Shown here piece by piece: positions 1 through 5,746 of a stretch of 5,748 nucleotides of DNA. The stretch is taken from contig SKNI01000082.1 of assembly GCA_007120615.1 (NCBI GenBank), positions 1-5,748 on the forward strand, written 5' to 3'. The translations under genes and the position numbers were made by a program. The first letter of the stretch is position 1. Every line of letters starts with the position of its first letter. The DNA comes from Myxococcales bacterium. GTDB lineage: Bacteria > Myxococcota_A > Bradymonadia > Bradymonadales > Bradymonadaceae. Under the pieces are notes generated by a model that was not told the DNA's origin, did no database searches, and worked only from the letters and a program-made list of their open reading frames with translations.

Positions 1-252
1 GACCCGGAACATTCCCAGAGCATCCATCTTACGACGATGCCGTCGGTGCCCGCCGACACCGATGCCTCCGAGAACGCTCCGACTCGATCGGAGGCCGTCG
101 ATCCGGCTTCCGATCTTTTCAAAACCCTGGAGTTTAATGCGATCCCCAGCGCCCAGCCCGTGGTCAAGGAAGGACAACCCTTTCCCCCTTCGGGCAGCGC
201 AGACACCGAAATCACCGTGAACTTTAGAATAACGGCCAATCCACTTGATTGA
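1..252 (+). CDS. C-terminal end of a protein entering from upstream (possible TonB-type C-terminal tail)
   Basis: The reading frame is open from the first base to a TGA at 250-252, so this is most likely the last 83 codons of a longer gene. An in-frame ATG at 37 exists, but it has no Shine-Dalgarno and the frame continues upstream of it. The first half is a low-complexity linker rich in Pro, Ala, Ser, Thr, Asp and Glu. The last 35 residues read roughly 'AxPVVKEGQPFPP' followed by 'EITVNFRIT'. This has the cadence of the end of TonB/AgmX-type C-terminal domains, in which a helix with 'AVRxAxPFPP' leads into a final strand 'ITVxFRF'. That match is by eye, and the earlier part of such a domain is not recognisable, so the function stays open. 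The gene overlaps the next one by 8 bases, which suggests co-transcription. Confidence 0.6.
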   Translation, partial: DPEHSQSIHLTTMPSVPADTDASENAPTRSEAVDPASDLFKTLEFNAIPSAQPVVKEGQPFPPSGSADTEITVNFRITANPLD

Positions 253-1051
253 GTCAATCCACAATAGAACTCTCGTTACCATGGCCGCCTTATCCCTGGC
301 GGCCGTAACTCTCATCGCTCTGATTCCCGTCAGTAGTTTTGCGGACGATCCGAGCGATGAGGCCTCCGCCGAAGAGCGCAGAGGCGCCGATAACGTGGAG
401 ATCATCTATCGAGGGCTTTTGCAGGACGAAGATGGAGCCCCCGTAAGCGGTGTCTTCCCACTGAAATTCAAGCTCTACCGGGGAAGTATGTCCGCAGACC
501 CGCTGTGGAACGAACGTCACTTCGTCTCCGTTGTCGACGGTCGATACCAGGTATCGCTGGGTAAAAAGAACGCCCTTCGGGAACACCTTCTCGTCGGCGA
601 CCGCTGGATCGGAATCGAATTTGGGGAGGAAGGCGAGATTCTTCGCGACGCAATTACGGTGGAGACCCCCGAGGGTACCGCTGCGGGAGCCGATCGGCCA
701 TCGGGTCAACGCCTCACCCATGCCGATGTGGCCGAACATGCCGCCGAGGCCGAGCGGGCACGGGTGGCCGACAACGCTCTTGCTCTCGATGGAATGACCG
801 CCGAGGAGATCGAAGCCCTGGCAAACCTGGCACTCACCCGCCTCGGCGAGCATATCGCCGACCCCCAGGCTCACAGCGTCGCTGCACGCCACCGCATTGG
901 TTCGGAGAGGCGCGTCCCCGACGGTGCCGGCGGTCGCGGCGGCGCCCACTTCGACGTTCGCTGCCCCGAGGGCCATGTGGTCACCGGCATTGAGGGCCGC
1001 GCGGGCCGCCTCATCGACTACGTCACCGTCGCCTGCAGCCCACTACAATAA
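245..1051 (+). CDS. Exported modular protein, adhesin/tail-fibre-like, unknown function
   Basis: This is a 268-residue protein with an N-terminal signal peptide: Arg at residue 8, a hydrophobic core at about 10-30, and a plausible signal peptidase I site after Ser-Phe-Ala (33). It is therefore exported. Residues 51-140 match a module common in bacterial surface and fibre-like proteins: 'YRGLLxDxxGxPVSG', then 'FKLYRG', 'PLWNE', 'GRYQVSLG' and 'RWIGIEFG'. Residues 158-200 are an Ala-rich helical stretch with the 'ADxAxxA...LDGMTAEEI' pattern that often follows this module. Residues 230-266 form a Gly-rich C-terminal module with two cysteines (240 and 264) and the motif 'VVTGIEGRAGRLIDYV', like small jacalin/lectin-like end modules in predatory deltaproteobacteria (inference). 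The chosen start is TTG at 245, because it keeps the positively charged n-region. ATG at 281 is the alternative and would lose it. Neither has a clear Shine-Dalgarno. Ligand and oligomeric state are unknown. Confidence 0.8.
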   Translation: MIESIHNRTLVTMAALSLAAVTLIALIPVSSFADDPSDEASAEERRGADNVEIIYRGLLQDEDGAPVSGVFPLKFKLYRGSMSADPLWNERHFVSVVDGRYQVSLGKKNALREHLLVGDRWIGIEFGEEGEILRDAITVETPEGTAAGADRPSGQRLTHADVAEHAAEAERARVADNALALDGMTAEEIEALANLALTRLGEHIADPQAHSVAARHRIGSERRVPDGAGGRGGAHFDVRCPEGHVVTGIEGRAGRLIDYVTVACSPLQ

Positions 1052-1053
1052 GG
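1050..1053 (+). promoter_or_regulatory. Ribosome binding site of the cyclophilin gene
   Basis: AAGG lies six bases before ATG 1060 and shares bases with the TAA stop of the upstream gene (1049-1051). Termination and re-initiation are therefore adjacent, which is consistent with translational coupling. The core is short, so this is a modest site. Confidence 0.5.
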
Positions 1054-1059
1054 TCTTCT

Positions 1060-1848
1060 ATGCGTTGCTCGCGAACCCTTCTCACCCTCGCGGTGGCACT
1101 GATTCTCTTCTCTTCGCTCGGCTGTGACTCTCGACAGCGCGGTGAAAACCGCACTCCCGGGTCCGACGACCACCCGCCCGCCGATCAGGCGACCGGCTCG
1201 GAGAGCCTTCTCGACGAGAACGCTCCTCCCCCGGATAAATCGGAGACCGCAGACCAGCCCCCCGAGCCGTCCGCCGTCGACCGCTATACCGAGGATATCG
1301 ACGGCGACGGGCCGCTGATGGCCGTTATCGAGACGACCCAGGGAACCATCGACTGCAAACTCTACGAAGAACACGCCCCGATTACGGTCGCCAACTTCGT
1401 CGGTCTGGCTCGCGGCCTCAAAGCATTCGTAGATCCTCTGACCGGTGAATTTGTCACTGGAGTTCCCTATTATTCAGATACCATCTTTCATCGCGTGGTA
1501 AGCAATTTCTTAATCCAAGGCGGCGACCGAACCGGACAGGGTCACGCCGGACCGGGCTATACCATTCCCGATGAATTTAGCGAGGAGCTCCGCCACGATC
1601 GACCAGGAATGTTGAGCATGGCCAATATCGAGGGCGGGCCTAACACCGGCGGCAGCCAATTCTTTATTACCGAAATCGCAGCGCCCCATTTTGATGACCG
1701 TCATACCATCTTCGGCCGTTGTCATTCGCTGGAAGTCGTCCGGGCGATCTCTCATGTCCCCACCGGGACCATGAGTCGGCCCATCGATCCAGCCCCCCGC
1801 ATCACATCTATTTCGTTTTATCGGGAGTCTCCGCGCCAGTCTCCATAG
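1060..1848 (+). CDS. Lipoprotein peptidyl-prolyl cis-trans isomerase, cyclophilin type
   Basis: This protein catalyses cis-trans isomerisation of X-Pro bonds and probably acts as a folding factor outside the cytoplasm. It has 262 residues. Residues 1-22 form a lipoprotein signal peptide: Arg at 2 and 5, a hydrophobic core, and lipobox 'SSLGC' with Cys22 as the lipidated residue. A Pro/Glu/Asp-rich linker spans about 23-84. A complete cyclophilin domain covers about 86-256. Its active-site landmarks are present: 'FHR' at 143-145 (the catalytic Arg), Phe150 and Gln153 in 'FLIQGGD', 'MANIEGGPNTGGSQFFI' at 187-203, and 'RHTIFG' at 214-219. The Trp of human CypA that contacts cyclosporin has no equivalent here, as is usual in bacterial homologues. 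Asp at +2 after the lipidated Cys is the residue that retains lipoproteins in the inner membrane in E. coli; whether that rule holds in this organism is unknown. The 3' end overlaps the convergent gene by 41 bases. Confidence 0.95.
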   Translation: MRCSRTLLTLAVALILFSSLGCDSRQRGENRTPGSDDHPPADQATGSESLLDENAPPPDKSETADQPPEPSAVDRYTEDIDGDGPLMAVIETTQGTIDCKLYEEHAPITVANFVGLARGLKAFVDPLTGEFVTGVPYYSDTIFHRVVSNFLIQGGDRTGQGHAGPGYTIPDEFSEELRHDRPGMLSMANIEGGPNTGGSQFFITEIAAPHFDDRHTIFGRCHSLEVVRAISHVPTGTMSRPIDPAPRITSISFYRESPRQSP

Positions 1849-2476
1849 AGTCGTCTTCTCCTTCTTCTTCTTCGCGCCCCCGCCCCAGCGGCCATCGCCG
1901 CCTCCGGGGACGTCCTTTGGGCTCTTCACTCGGCCCGTCCAGCTCCTCTTCGTCCCACTCCTCGGGCGAAGACTTTTCCTTCTTCTCCTCGTCGCCCTCC
2001 CCCCTTCGGTTTCGCATGCTTACCCGATTTCGGACATTCGGCTTCACCGCAGAATCATTCGGGATAAACCGCACCTCCGTTCGAACCTCGAAGCTGACGC
2101 TGGTCAAAATCTTGGTCAACTCCCCACCGAGGTCGACATTCTCCAGAAACATTCGAACTTCTTTGGAGACCATCCGCACGACTTCCCGCTTCGTAGCATC
2201 GACCTGACCCATGATAAACCCAACCGCTTCTCTCGGGAGTCCTCGATCGGTGACCAGGGATCGAATCCCCTCATCGGAAACCAGCCCGCCCACCCCACGC
2301 TTTACGATATCCGGTAGAATTCCCTCCAGAGCCCGACCCAGACGTGACATCTCTTCGGGATCGGTGGCGAGGTCATCCCAATCGTCGTAGAGATGCTCAT
2401 CCTCTTCGATGCCCTCATCTTCGCGATTTACATCGTCTTTACCGGAGGGGTTCTCTTTTTTCGGGGCATCGGTCAT
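1808..2476 (-). CDS. Highly charged protein of unknown function with a conserved-looking helical core
   Basis: This is a 222-residue protein whose function I do not recognise. The start at 2476 is chosen because GGAG sits six bases upstream. An in-frame ATG at 2500 lacks any Shine-Dalgarno, and longer versions run into the aminotransferase gene. Residues 1-42 are acidic and probably disordered. Residues 43-140 look like a folded core: a first helical pair around 'LGRALEGILPDIVKRG', a segment 'SDEGIRSLV...LPREAVGFIMGQ', a long charged helix 'DATKREVVRMVSKEVRMFLE', and a strand-like end 'FEVRTEVRFIPND'. The helical part recalls phasin-like or other amphipathic helical proteins, but I cannot assign a family. 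Residues about 157-222 are a low-complexity tail alternating acidic blocks with an Arg-rich block ('RPRRRR'). No signal peptide, membrane segment or catalytic motif is visible. It is the last gene of the leftward group, 55 bases after the aminotransferase, and its tail overlaps the convergent cyclophilin gene. Confidence 0.8.
   Translation of the reverse strand: MTDAPKKENPSGKDDVNREDEGIEEDEHLYDDWDDLATDPEEMSRLGRALEGILPDIVKRGVGGLVSDEGIRSLVTDRGLPREAVGFIMGQVDATKREVVRMVSKEVRMFLENVDLGGELTKILTSVSFEVRTEVRFIPNDSAVKPNVRNRVSMRNRRGEGDEEKKEKSSPEEWDEEELDGPSEEPKGRPRRRRWPLGRGREEEEGEDDSMETGAETPDKTK
1854..1990. repeat. Two polypurine/polypyrimidine tracts inside the charged gene's 3' region
   Basis: The + strand has uninterrupted pyrimidine runs at 1854-1873 (20 bases) and 1973-1990 (18 bases), built largely of CTT/TTC units, in a pyrimidine-rich stretch. 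On the coding (minus) strand they encode Glu/Lys/Ser-rich low-complexity segments. Codon composition of the charged tail is enough to explain them; a DNA-structural role is speculative. Confidence 0.55.
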
Positions 2477-2482
2477 CGCTTT

Positions 2483-2486
2483 CTCC
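2483..2486 (-). promoter_or_regulatory. Ribosome binding site that fixes the start of the charged unknown gene
   Basis: On the minus strand GGAG is followed by six bases (AAAGCG) and then ATG at 2476. The competing in-frame ATG at 2500 has only 'GATCGATCTT' before it. The site therefore supports a 222-residue product over the longer readings. Confidence 0.65.
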
Positions 2487-2531
2487 ACACTCAAATTCAT
2501 AAGATCGATCGTAAGATATCTGGTACAACGG

Positions 2532-3671
2532 TCAGCGCCCGGAGAATACTTCCTGAGCCGCCGCGACACCGCTTCCCATCTCTACATCCATGCCCAGATC
2601 GCCCAATACCTGCTCCAGCGCGCCCAGGACCACCACAATATCGGAGGAGTCAAAAAAGCCGATATGTCCGATCCGAATCAACGAGGTTGCCAGATCGGCC
2701 TGACCACCGGCAATAACGACCCCCTGATTTTCTCTCATTCGCGCTACAATGTCACGAGCGGAGAACGCCGACGGGACCAAGGCAGCGGTCACCGATCGAG
2801 CGGGCTGCTCGCTGAGAAGGGTCAATCCCAGGGCTTTAACACCGGCCCGGGTCGCTTCCGCGTTGAGACGGTGGCGCTCCAATAATCCCTGACGCCCCTC
2901 ATCTTTCATCATCGCCAGTACTTCTCGCAACGCCAACACCACAGATATCGCCGGGGTAAAGGCGGTCTGATTCTCCTTCTGTCGTTTCAGCTCCCGCTGC
3001 AGGTCGAAGTAAAACTTGGGATGATCGCTGGATGCAGCTCGCTCCCAGGCTCGATCGCTGGCCGCCAGAAAACCAAGCCCCGGCGGGATTCCGAACGCTT
3101 TTTGAGAGCCCGCAACCAGGACGTCGATCTCCCACTTATCCATCGCCATCTTATGAACCCCCACGGCCGTAATTCCGTCCACGGCAAATAGAGCATTGGA
3201 CTTCTCACGCACCGTGCGACCCAATTCCTCCACTGGATGAAAGACTCCCGTAGAGGTCTCGCTGGCCGTCAACGTAACCATCGTCGCATCATCGTGTTCA
3301 TCGAGCACCGCACCCAACCGCTCCGGGGTCAGCGCCTTTCCCCATTCCAGCTCCACATCAACGACGTTCATCCCGAACGCTCTGCCAACCTTTCCCCACC
3401 GCTCGCCGAACTTCCCCCCACCCACGGCGATCAGCTTTTCGCCCCTGGACGTAAAGTTGGTAATTCCCGCCTCAAAAGCTCCCGTTCCACTGCAGGTCAA
3501 CGAGAGAACTTCCGACTCCGTCTCAAAGAGCCACTTCAAGCCCGCTCGAGTCTCGGCCATAATCTCTTTGAATTGGGGCCCACGATGGTGGATCAATTGC
3601 CGAGCCATCACCAGACGGGCAGCCTCGGGGACCGGCGTCGGACCGGGGGCCATCAGATGCATTTTTTTCAT
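2532..3671 (-). CDS. PLP-dependent class V aminotransferase, alanine-glyoxylate / serine-glyoxylate type
   Basis: This enzyme transfers an amino group between a small amino acid (alanine or serine) and an oxo-acid such as glyoxylate or pyruvate, in the cytosol. It has 379 residues, normal for the family. N-terminal 'APGPTPVPEAA' (8-18) and 'HHRGPQF' (28-34) are family signatures. 'CSGTGAFEA' (60-68) forms part of the PLP phosphate cup. 'TASETSTGV' (135-143) and Asp165 in 'FAVDGITAVG' stack on and hold the cofactor ring. Lys191 in 'AGSQKAFGIPPGL' is the Schiff-base lysine. Arg333 in 'IRIGHIGF' binds the substrate carboxylate. The exact substrate pair cannot be read from sequence. Homologues next to serA have been linked to serine metabolism, but no serA is visible here. 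The start at 3671 has AGGGA eight bases upstream; an in-frame ATG three codons later lacks a site. It probably shares a transcript with the charged protein 55 bases downstream. Confidence 0.93.
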   Translation of the reverse strand: MKKMHLMAPGPTPVPEAARLVMARQLIHHRGPQFKEIMAETRAGLKWLFETESEVLSLTCSGTGAFEAGITNFTSRGEKLIAVGGGKFGERWGKVGRAFGMNVVDVELEWGKALTPERLGAVLDEHDDATMVTLTASETSTGVFHPVEELGRTVREKSNALFAVDGITAVGVHKMAMDKWEIDVLVAGSQKAFGIPPGLGFLAASDRAWERAASSDHPKFYFDLQRELKRQKENQTAFTPAISVVLALREVLAMMKDEGRQGLLERHRLNAEATRAGVKALGLTLLSEQPARSVTAALVPSAFSARDIVARMRENQGVVIAGGQADLATSLIRIGHIGFFDSSDIVVVLGALEQVLGDLGMDVEMGSGVAAAQEVFSGR

Positions 3672-3794
3672 AGGTCTCTTCCCTGTTGAACATCTCTAAC
3701 GAGCAGATAAAAGGTCAGTCGATCTCAATCTTATGGCATGGTGTTCGACTCCAATTCAACCTTCCCCCTTTGCCCACGCAACAATCCTCATAAC
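3672..3794 (-). other. 123-base gap between dprA and the aminotransferase gene
   Basis: This is the longest non-coding stretch in the window. Near its aminotransferase end it holds AGGGA (3680-3684), the likely ribosome binding site of that gene. I see no GC-rich hairpin followed by a T run, so no intrinsic terminator for the phosphatase-dprA pair. Weak promoter-like hexamers occur on the minus strand (TTGGAG, 15 bases, TAAGAT), but the spacing is short and each matches only 4 of 6, so I do not call a promoter. An 11-codon reading frame (3756-3791) begins three bases after the dprA stop and has no Shine-Dalgarno. The gap could host a separate aminotransferase promoter or simply be read through. 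Confidence 0.5.
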
Positions 3795-4958
3795 TCAAAT
3801 GATCATTCGATACCGCTCACCACCTGCTACATGCTCAATGATGCCGGACAATTCATGGGTCAATAACACGCTCTGCAAATGGGCTGCAGATTTCCCGGTT
3901 CGACGGGCCACAGCTTCCAGTGAGAACGTGCCCTCTTCATCGAGGACCTGTGCAGCGCTATCGAGGACCTCGCAGGTGGGTCTCAAGATCTGTTGCTGCT
4001 CTGGTGCTCCTGGTCGACCGTCGACCACAGCCTTATCATTAAGTCTCTCCCACCACTGCAGAAGATTTCCATCACTCGCGATCAACTCCGCACCATCACG
4101 GACCAGATCATGACAGCCCCGACTGATCGGGTCGTCGGGAAGACCGGGCATCGCCGCCAGCGGACGGCCGAGCTCTCGGGCGGCCTCCACGGTCAACATT
4201 GTACCACTCTTTTGGGCGGCCCGAATCACAAAGACGCCGCGACTCAATGCGGCGATCAGTCCGTTTCTTCGGCGAAAATGATAATTACGCACTCCCTGCA
4301 TCGGAGGATATTCGCTGACCAGAGCCCCTCTTCCTTCGATGATATCCCGAAAGAGTTGACGATTCGATCGGGGCGATGGCTGGTGAAGACCCGACGGCAA
4401 AACGGCGATCGTCACCCCATTGAGGTCCACCGCACTTCGATGCCCCACGGCATCCGCGCCCAGCGCTCCTCCACTGATCACGGCCATTCCTGCTGCCAGG
4501 GCTGGCTGAAGAATACGGCGGGCCGATTTTGCGGCTCCCACACCGATCTTTCGACTTCCCACCACGGCGATTCCCTGGTGGCTCAGAGCTTCAACACTCC
4601 CAAGAATATGAACTGCCACCGGAGGCCTCCCCATCTCCCGAAAGCCCGCCGGATATCGGTCTTCATCGTATACGATGATTTGACCCGACCAGGAGTCAAC
4701 GCTCTCCAACAGACGTTCCGGCCCCTCCTCATAGATCTCTCCCAATTGTTTTCGCTGATGACCGGTGAGAAAGTCCATCTTCTCAATCCCGGGATCGGCC
4801 AGCGACCACCAGTGATGTAGATCCCCCTTCGTGATTTCCAGAAATTTCTCAAACCTCGGGATCGTCCAACCCACCAGCAAGGCTAATCCTTTTCGAAGGA
4901 TCTCGGCCTCGCCAATACCGTCCCCAGGTCCATTTTTCAATCGACTTCGGCACGGCAT
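3795..4958 (-). CDS. dprA: DNA processing protein DprA (Smf family), divergent variant
   Basis: DprA binds incoming single-stranded DNA and loads RecA on it during natural transformation; many non-competent bacteria also carry it. This 387-residue protein has the usual three parts. The N-terminal helical region (about 10-85) ends in 'VYDEDRYPAGFREM', the pattern seen before the core. The Rossmann-like core (about 95-300) carries 'GIAVVGSRKIG', 'VISGGALGADAVGHRSA' (160-176), 'TIAVLPSGL', 'ALVSEYPP', 'HFRRRNGLIAALS' (227-239), 'KSGTMLTVEAARELGRP' (250-266) and 'PISRGCHDLVRDGAEL'. A C-terminal winged-helix domain occupies about 330-387. Several positions differ from the common consensus: RNG where RNR is usual, ALGAD where ARGID is usual, and 'HQPSPRSN' where 'YPxxN' is usual. 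The start at 4958 is set by a strong Shine-Dalgarno; a longer open frame to 5060 runs back into the phosphatase gene and begins with non-homologous residues. It follows the phosphatase by 17 bases, so the pair is very likely one operon. No other competence gene is visible. Confidence 0.92.
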   Translation of the reverse strand: MPCRSRLKNGPGDGIGEAEILRKGLALLVGWTIPRFEKFLEITKGDLHHWWSLADPGIEKMDFLTGHQRKQLGEIYEEGPERLLESVDSWSGQIIVYDEDRYPAGFREMGRPPVAVHILGSVEALSHQGIAVVGSRKIGVGAAKSARRILQPALAAGMAVISGGALGADAVGHRSAVDLNGVTIAVLPSGLHQPSPRSNRQLFRDIIEGRGALVSEYPPMQGVRNYHFRRRNGLIAALSRGVFVIRAAQKSGTMLTVEAARELGRPLAAMPGLPDDPISRGCHDLVRDGAELIASDGNLLQWWERLNDKAVVDGRPGAPEQQQILRPTCEVLDSAAQVLDEEGTFSLEAVARRTGKSAAHLQSVLLTHELSGIIEHVAGGERYRMII

Positions 4959-4960
4959 AC

Positions 4961-4970
4961 TCCCCCTCCT
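4961..4970 (-). promoter_or_regulatory. Strong Shine-Dalgarno of dprA
   Basis: On the minus strand AGGAGGGGGA lies in the 17-base gap after the phosphatase stop. The AGGAGG core is six bases from ATG 4958. It decides the dprA start against the longer open frame and is the strongest ribosome binding site in the window. Confidence 0.85.
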
Positions 4971-4975
4971 ATCGT

Positions 4976-5746
4976 TTATGAATCCATCACCTTCGCTAAG
5001 ATGATGGTGATATTGTCGTCGCCGCCGTTCTGATTGGCCCGCTCCACCAGTTTTCGGCAAAGCTGCGCCAGGTCCTCTTCTTGCTCGATAATCGAGAGAA
5101 GATCGGCGTCACGCACCATATCGGAGAGCCCATCGGAGCACATGATAAACAGGTCTCCCGGCTCCACCTCGATGAATTGGATATCTACTTCCACCTCATC
5201 GCTGAGTCCACAGGCTCGAGTGATGACATTTTTATAAGGAAAGAACTCCACGTCTTCCTTGGCCAGGATGCCCATTCGGACATACTCATTGGCCAGGGAA
5301 TGATCCGGGGTCATCTGCTCCAATTTCCCCTGTCGAAACCGATAGGCTCGAGAGTCCCCGATATGGGCCATATAGACCCCGTCTTCGGTAAAATAGCCCG
5401 AAACCAGCGTGGTCCCCATTCCATCGAGATTCTCGTCATTGGATGCGGCTTCGAAGACAGCGCGGTTTGCTGTCTTCATCGCCTCCTTAAGGCGAACCTG
5501 GTCGAGGTCGATCTCCTCGCCATTTCTCTCCAACTTATCGTACCCGTTGGCGTCGGGAATCGTCTCTCGATAATAGGAGACGATCGCCCGGATCGCCATG
5601 GCGCTGGCGACCTCTCCCGAGCTGTGGCCTCCCATCCCATCGGCGACGATGCAGAGCGCTTCGTCCCCCTGGGAGAGATAGAAGTCGTCTTCGTTGTGTT
5701 CCCGTGCGCATCCGACGTCGGTTATCCCGGCACAGACGAGTTTCAT
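4976..5746 (-). CDS. PP2C-type (PPM family) Ser/Thr protein phosphatase
   Basis: This is a metal-dependent (Mn/Mg) phosphatase that removes phosphate from Ser/Thr residues. It usually opposes a eukaryote-like (PknB-type) kinase, as PrpC or PstP do elsewhere. The protein has 256 residues, the size of a stand-alone catalytic domain, with no membrane segment, so it is probably cytosolic. All core motifs are present: 'REHNEDDFYL' (15-24), 'VADGMGGHSSGEVAS' (34-48) with metal-binding Asp36, 'GMGTTLV' (109-115), 'AHIGDSRAYRF' (127-137), 'MTPDHSL' (145-151), 'CSDGLSDMV' (203-211) with Asp205, and 'GGDDNITII' (241-249) with the terminal metal-binding Asp. Only two bases remain upstream of the ATG, so the ribosome binding site and the upstream partner cannot be seen. 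The N-terminus 'MKLVCAGITDVG' aligns with where such enzymes begin, so this is probably the true start. dprA follows after 17 bases. No kinase lies in the window. Confidence 0.95.
   Translation of the reverse strand: MKLVCAGITDVGCAREHNEDDFYLSQGDEALCIVADGMGGHSSGEVASAMAIRAIVSYYRETIPDANGYDKLERNGEEIDLDQVRLKEAMKTANRAVFEAASNDENLDGMGTTLVSGYFTEDGVYMAHIGDSRAYRFRQGKLEQMTPDHSLANEYVRMGILAKEDVEFFPYKNVITRACGLSDEVEVDIQFIEVEPGDLFIMCSDGLSDMVRDADLLSIIEQEEDLAQLCRKLVERANQNGGDDNITIILAKVMDS

Noticed and set aside
290..976. Long open frame on the minus strand opposite the exported protein
   Set aside because: It lies antisense to a gene with a clear signal peptide and recognisable modules; its translation has no domain pattern and no ribosome binding site.
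1821..1850. Possible terminator at the convergent junction ('GGGAGTCTCC' and a repeated AGTCTCC)
   Set aside because: The palindrome leaves no loop and the 7-base element is a direct repeat, so neither forms a stable hairpin with a T tract.
1719..2207. Open frame on the + strand rich in Ser and Pro across the gene junction
   Set aside because: It is a shadow of the purine-rich minus-strand gene; its Ser/Arg/Pro low complexity simply reflects the pyrimidine-rich complement.
2477..2569. Longer N-terminus for the charged unknown protein
   Set aside because: The extra 31 residues would overlap the end of the aminotransferase gene and lack a ribosome binding site, whereas ATG 2476 has GGAG six bases upstream.
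3736..3760. tRNA T-arm-like 'GTTCGACTCC' in the intergenic gap
   Set aside because: The bases either side of the loop do not pair, and no acceptor, D or anticodon arm can be built around it.
3993..4820. 275-codon open frame on the + strand opposite dprA
   Set aside because: dprA on the other strand has full family motifs; this frame shows no domain and no start signal.
4959..5060. Longer N-terminus for DprA
   Set aside because: It would overlap the phosphatase gene, and the His/Arg-rich extension does not resemble DprA; the strong Shine-Dalgarno points to 4958.
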